NCBI GenBank assembly: GCA_025350445.1
Contig: JANXXV010000788.1
Span: 1 to 7,494 of the forward strand
Length of the DNA stretch: 7,494 nt
Direction: 5' to 3'
From: Bryobacteraceae bacterium
Lineage (GTDB): Bacteria; Acidobacteriota; Terriglobia; Bryobacterales; Bryobacteraceae
Within the stretch, counting starts at the first letter, position 1, and each line of letters opens with the position of its first letter. Positions 5,861 through 7,494 of this stretch are shown in pieces. The position numbers and the translations under genes are program-made. The notes under the pieces were generated by a model. The model had not been told where the DNA came from, did not search any database, and worked only from the letters and a program-made list of their open reading frames with translations.

Positions 5861-7494
5861 GCAGAAAATCGCACCGATGAAGCCAAGTAATGTCAGCCCT
5901 GCGCCCAACTGAACCGAAAGTGGCCGAAACCGGTACTCAATCAGATGGGAACCCTTCTCAACCACCACCCCACGCAGCACTCCATACGGCTCGTAGACTT
6001 TCGCCGCCTTCCCATCCACCGTAGCCTGCCAGCCGGGAAAGGAAGTATCCGCCAAAATGACCATCCCCCGGCACTCTAACTGCGACGCCAGTTGCACCAC
6101 ATTGGGCCGATGCCGGAGCACCGTCACTTCCTCATTTCCTTCGCAGGTTGCCAGCGCCGGCGGCTCACCCATCAGTGATGCCACCGAACGTAAGTCTTTC
6201 CGTGGGTTTCCGATAAACTCGCGAATCTCATCCAACTGCGTCAATTTCTCCACTCGATGGACAATCCAAGCTCTCGGAAAGGCCGCCGGATTGGAGTAAA
6301 CCTTCAGCCCGTTCCCGCCCTCAAACAGCAGCAGCTGGGAAGCGAACTTCGGCTGCTTTCCCACGAAGTAGTTCACCGCAAACAGTTGCTGCGTTCGCTC
6401 AGTATGGGTTTCCATTCGGATAATGTTACTGCTCAGACTGGCAAGATAGCCATTCATCTGCTCAAAACCGTAAAAGTCCCCGGCGTTGTAAGGAACAGCG
6501 TGATCGTCCACATCGATCCGCATCGGGGAGGGTCGCGTTCGAAGGTAGCGAACCACCTCTTCCAGCCCTGTCATACTCTTCAAGTAAGGGGTTCGATCTT
6601 TCTCGTATCTGCTTGGAAGTAAGAAGCCGAACGTAAGACTAAGCTCCCCGCAAATTAACAAAAGGAATAGTCCCCCCAGGGTGCGTCCAGTCAGATTCCC
6701 GCGCAGATAGCCATAGATCAGAACCGCCCCCAGCACCGCAAACCAGGCGGTCAGCAGAGCCCTGCTCTCAGTGAGCGGTTTACCAACCAGGGCGCAAACC
6801 AGGACGATGCCGAACACCAGCGCCCACACGACTCCCAACCCAAGAGCCATCCGCCGCCCCCACTCTGGAGATTTCTTGTCGCGTAAGCTGTCTATTCCAT
6901 AAGCTGTTAGGATAGAAATACCAAAGTTAAAGATGAACACTGCCATGGAAGGCGAACGCGCCTTATCCACCAGCGGCACCAGCGCGTAGAACACGCCCTG
7001 GAATAGCGTTCCGTCACCCAGGGTAAACAGCAGTCCTCCCACCGCGATTGCTGCAAACAGCCTCACCATGGAACTCTCAAAACAGGAAGCAATCGCCAGC
7101 ATCGCGAGAGCAATTGCCAGCACCCCCATGAACGGATCCGTGTGAAGATGCATTCCCGGAAACAGGATACCCAGCAACGTCTCCGGACTGGTCGAGAACT
7201 TCGAATGGACCGAGTAGGGAACTTTCACATTCCAGGGAATCGGATCGTCCAGTCCTACCCAGCGGTGAGAAAGCTTTCCGTATTCGTAAGCAGGCAAGGT
7301 CTGCAGGGCACCAGTGAGAAAGACGAACAATCCGAACACCGCCGCCAAGCGCAGGATTCGCCAGTCTTTGAAAGCGTAGTAAGCCCAAACTGCTCCAGCC
7401 GTAAGTGACACAAAAATAGGAACTTGATGATGCCCACTCAGCCACGATACGCCAAGGAACGCACCCGACAGGCAGGCGCTGGCCAGCGGCCGGT
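5834..7494 (-). CDS. YfhO-family multi-pass membrane protein (5' partial)
   Basis: C-terminal 552 residues of a YfhO-family integral membrane protein. The frame continues without a stop to the right edge and reads GVSWLSGHHQVP before the GTG at 7409-7411. That motif is conserved inside the family, so the GTG is not the true start; complete members are usually around 800 residues. Family marks: LPAYEYGKLSHRW (about 66-78), several hydrophobic helices to about residue 293, KARSPSMAVFIFNFG (177-191), YSNPAAFPRAWIV (399-411), and the C-terminal block FPGWQATVDGK (485-495) followed by YRFRPLSVQLGAG and a last helix. In Bacillus subtilis YfhO is implicated in glycosylation of lipoteichoic acid using a lipid-linked sugar. 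Acidobacteria have no lipoteichoic acid, so the substrate here is unknown and possibly another cell-surface glycan. The N-terminal part that would carry GT-C catalytic residues is outside the window. The stop TAA is at 5834-5836, 16 bp before mntH on the same strand. Confidence 0.9.
   Translation of the reverse strand, partial: RPLASACLSGAFLGVSWLSGHHQVPIFVSLTAGAVWAYYAFKDWRILRLAAVFGLFVFLTGALQTLPAYEYGKLSHRWVGLDDPIPWNVKVPYSVHSKFSTSPETLLGILFPGMHLHTDPFMGVLAIALAMLAIASCFESSMVRLFAAIAVGGLLFTLGDGTLFQGVFYALVPLVDKARSPSMAVFIFNFGISILTAYGIDSLRDKKSPEWGRRMALGLGVVWALVFGIVLVCALVGKPLTESRALLTAWFAVLGAVLIYGYLRGNLTGRTLGGLFLLLICGELSLTFGFLLPSRYEKDRTPYLKSMTGLEEVVRYLRTRPSPMRIDVDDHAVPYNAGDFYGFEQMNGYLASLSSNIIRMETHTERTQQLFAVNYFVGKQPKFASQLLLFEGGNGLKVYSNPAAFPRAWIVHRVEKLTQLDEIREFIGNPRKDLRSVASLMGEPPALATCEGNEEVTVLRHRPNVVQLASQLECRGMVILADTSFPGWQATVDGKAAKVYEPYGVLRGVVVEKGSHLIEYRFRPLSVQLGAGLTLLGFIGAIFCLTRRVKHS

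Noticed and set aside
7409..7411. GTG as start codon of the YfhO-like gene
   Set aside because: The same frame is open to the window edge and encodes conserved family sequence (LSGHHQ) upstream of it, so the gene is truncated by the window and does not start there.

Overview
The window looks like chromosomal DNA of an acidobacterium, most likely of the Solibacter/Bryobacter type. The main evidence is the long Oar-like TonB-dependent receptor at the left end, whose wording (AEYGRSSGAQV, SGTNEFHGSAFEFYRT, RLNANEW) is characteristic of the large receptor families in that phylum. The composition is moderately GC-rich by eye, and the coding strand switches once. No rRNA, tRNA, transposase, phage gene or CRISPR array is visible.

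Layout: (1) 2-3010, plus strand, the C-terminal ~1000 residues of a TonB-dependent outer-membrane receptor; its 5' end lies outside the window. (2) 3045-3677, minus, a complete beta-class carbonic anhydrase, convergent with the receptor and only 34 bp from it. (3) 3678-3918, a 241-bp gap with an unusual density of short hairpins: a candidate terminator for the transporter gene near its right end and a chain of inverted repeats that may be a dispersed element. (4) 3919-5817, minus, an Nramp-family manganese/iron transporter (MntH type) fused to a complete C-terminal universal stress protein (Usp) domain with an intact ATP-binding motif. (5) 5834-7494, minus, the C-terminal part of a YfhO-family multi-pass membrane protein. 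Its reading frame stays open to the right edge, so its start is outside the window.

The three minus-strand genes run in the order yfhO-like, mntH-usp, carbonic anhydrase. The first two are 16 bp apart, but the end of the YfhO gene contains a plausible sigma-70-type promoter overlapped by a 19-bp imperfect palindrome. This suggests that mntH-usp may have its own, possibly metal-regulated, near-leaderless transcript. The carbonic anhydrase is separated by structured DNA and probably has its own transcription. Nothing in the sequence requires the four genes to act in one pathway. The transporter and the anhydrase share only a general metal theme.

The most interesting points are the transporter-Usp fusion with a predicted extra transmembrane helix that would place Usp in the cytoplasm, the palindrome over its putative promoter, and the hairpin cluster at 3747-3844. 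I do not see a multi-gene undescribed system here.
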